Assembly: GCA_038226175.1 (NCBI GenBank)
Contig: JBBRQP010000043.1
Coordinates: forward strand, 1 to 25,536
Origin: JBBRQP01 sp038226175
GTDB taxonomy: Bacteria; Cyanobacteriota; Cyanobacteriia; Gloeobacterales; Anthocerotibacteraceae
Length of the DNA: 25,536 nucleotides
Direction of reading: 5' to 3'
Below, piece by piece: positions 24,758-25,536 of the stretch. The notes below the pieces were generated by a model. That model was not told the DNA's origin and did not search any database. It saw only the letters and a program-made list of their open reading frames with translations. Within the stretch, counting starts at the first letter, position 1, and each line of letters begins with the position of its first letter. Both the position numbers and the translations under genes were made by a program.

Positions 24758-25432
24758 ATGAACCCACCCTTGTCGCGCTCCTCAGAAACTACCCGCCGTG
24801 ATTTTGTAGTAAGCACCCTGAGTGCCGGATTTGCCCTAGCTGTCCAACCTGTCATGGCGACCGCCATCAGCACCAATAGCAATAATCTCAAAACCGAAGT
24901 CGTACAAATACCCGTAGCTGATGGTACAATTCCGGCCTACCAAGCGATGCCTGACCGGGGCAAAAATTTTCCGGTGGTCTTGGTTGTTCAAGAAATATTT
25001 GGCGTTCACGAACATATCAAAGATGTCTGCCGCCGTCTAGCAAAACTCGGCTACCTAGCGCTGGCTCCAGAGCTGTATGCGCGCCAAGGGGATGTCACCA
25101 AATTAAGTAAAATCGAAGATATTTTACAGGTAGTCAAGCAAGTGCCTGATGCACAAGTACTCTCTGATCTTGATGCCAGTGTGGCCTATCTAAAAAATAT
25201 GGGTCAAGCTGATCTGAGCAAACTTGCAATCACGGGGTTTTGTTGGGGCGGGCGTATAGTCTGGCTTTATGCCAATCACAATCCTCAGGTTAAGGCTGGT
25301 ATTGCTTGGTATGGCCCTTTGACTGGTGAAAAAACTGCCCTCAAACCCCAGTTTCCCTTAGATATCACCTCAACCCTCAAAGTTCCGGTATTGGGTCTTT
25401 ACAGCAATTTTCAAGTGAAAGAGCTATATTAA
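24758..25432 (+). pseudogene. Tat-exported dienelactone hydrolase-family protein, 3' end lost to IS insertion
   Basis: Alpha/beta-hydrolase of the dienelactone hydrolase family. The N-terminus has a twin-arginine signal (TTRRDFVVSTLSAGFALA; R13-R14), giving export across the cytoplasmic or thylakoid membrane. The body is normal up to VPVLGLY (residue 215), including VVQEIFGVHEHIKD and the nucleophile Cys in GFCWGGRI. The family continues with a Gly/Asp-rich segment bearing the catalytic Asp and then His; here nine foreign residues and a stop follow. The break lies exactly at TA 25400-25401, where the IS630-type element begins. Two of three triad residues are missing, so the product should be inactive. 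ATG 24758 is chosen over the GTG at 24734 because it fits Tat leaders. Confidence 0.85.
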
Positions 25433-25536
25433 TTGGACTAAATGGAGAGGGTGATGGGAAAACCATATTCAGTGGATCTGCGCCAACGGATTTTAGCTGC
25501 CTACTTCAATAAAGAAGGCTCACAACGAATAATTGC
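25400..25536 (+). mobile_element. IS630-type insertion sequence, left end (runs off window)
   Basis: The boundary is set by the break in the hydrolase reading frame at TA (25400-25401) and by the terminal sequence CAGCAATTTTCA, which mirrors the right end of the element at the start of the window (CAGCGGTTTTCA on its reverse strand). A TA target is the rule for this family. About 52 bp separate the end from the transposase start. The other end is outside the window. Confidence 0.7.
25454..25536 (+). CDS. IS630-family transposase, N-terminal part (cut by window edge)
   Basis: 27 codons visible: MGKPYSVDLRQRILAAYFNKEGSQRII…. The P-Y-S-x-D-L-R-Q-R-x-x-A-x-Y opening of the helix-turn-helix domain is typical for IS630-type transposases of cyanobacteria. 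GGAGAGGG lies 5-12 nt upstream as a good ribosome binding site, and a GTG directly precedes the ATG. Same orientation as the transposase tail at position 1; the two pieces cover different ends of the protein, so identity cannot be compared directly. Confidence 0.8.
   Translation, partial: MGKPYSVDLRQRILAAYFNKEGSQRII

Noticed and set aside
1..25536. CRISPR array, tRNA or rRNA genes, prophage or defence genes
   Set aside because: I looked for spaced direct repeats, cloverleaf-like segments and known defence or phage motifs and saw none.

Overview
The window comes from a cyanobacterial chromosome. The adjacent pair aldehyde-deformylating oxygenase plus acyl-ACP reductase is essentially diagnostic of cyanobacteria. 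A cyanobacterial-type two-domain PutA, glutathione synthetase, a DUF2993-like protein, a phosphoketolase/acetate kinase pair and a Tat-type dienelactone hydrolase agree with this. I cannot fix the genus. I noticed no HIP1 octamer (GCGATCGC) while reading by eye, which argues weakly against the HIP1-rich lineages.

Left edge (1-1045): the C-terminal end of an IS630-family transposase and its terminal repeat, then degraded DNA, then a 516-bp internally deleted IS3-family fossil on the minus strand with clear terminal inverted repeats. There is no intact gene here. Next come msrB (+) and, converging on it, the minus-strand cluster rrf2 - ado - aar (alkane biosynthesis with a possible linked regulator). 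glyA diverges from rrf2 and encodes an unusually long serine hydroxymethyltransferase. It is followed by a small unassigned protein, a PRC-barrel protein and putA.

Middle (9371-15113): a minus-strand run of four genes (aroK, a Rad52-like protein, a DUF2993-like protein, a beta-lactamase-fold hydrolase) whose last gene overlaps the 3' end of putA. gshB diverges from aroK and converges on leuC.

Right part (15246-25536): an exported protein in which I recognise a divergent L,D-transpeptidase (YkuD-like) catalytic signature; an 1143-residue class III cyclase-ATPase-TPR signalling protein; a sugar ABC permease starting 1 nt after it; xfp and ackA abutting with no spacer; and a Tat-signal dienelactone hydrolase gene cut off at a TA dinucleotide by a second IS630-type element that runs off the window.

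The content is mostly housekeeping and central metabolism (one-carbon, proline, shikimate, glutathione, leucine, phosphoketolase shunt) plus stress repair (MsrB, Rad52-like). I see no CRISPR array, defence island, prophage or clearly new multi-gene system. The points most worth a second look are the IS630 ends bracketing the window with a freshly broken gene, the rrf2-ado-aar arrangement, the active-site-adjacent insertion in GlyA, the divergent L,D-transpeptidase-like protein, and the cyclase/AAA/TPR protein coupled to a transporter subunit.
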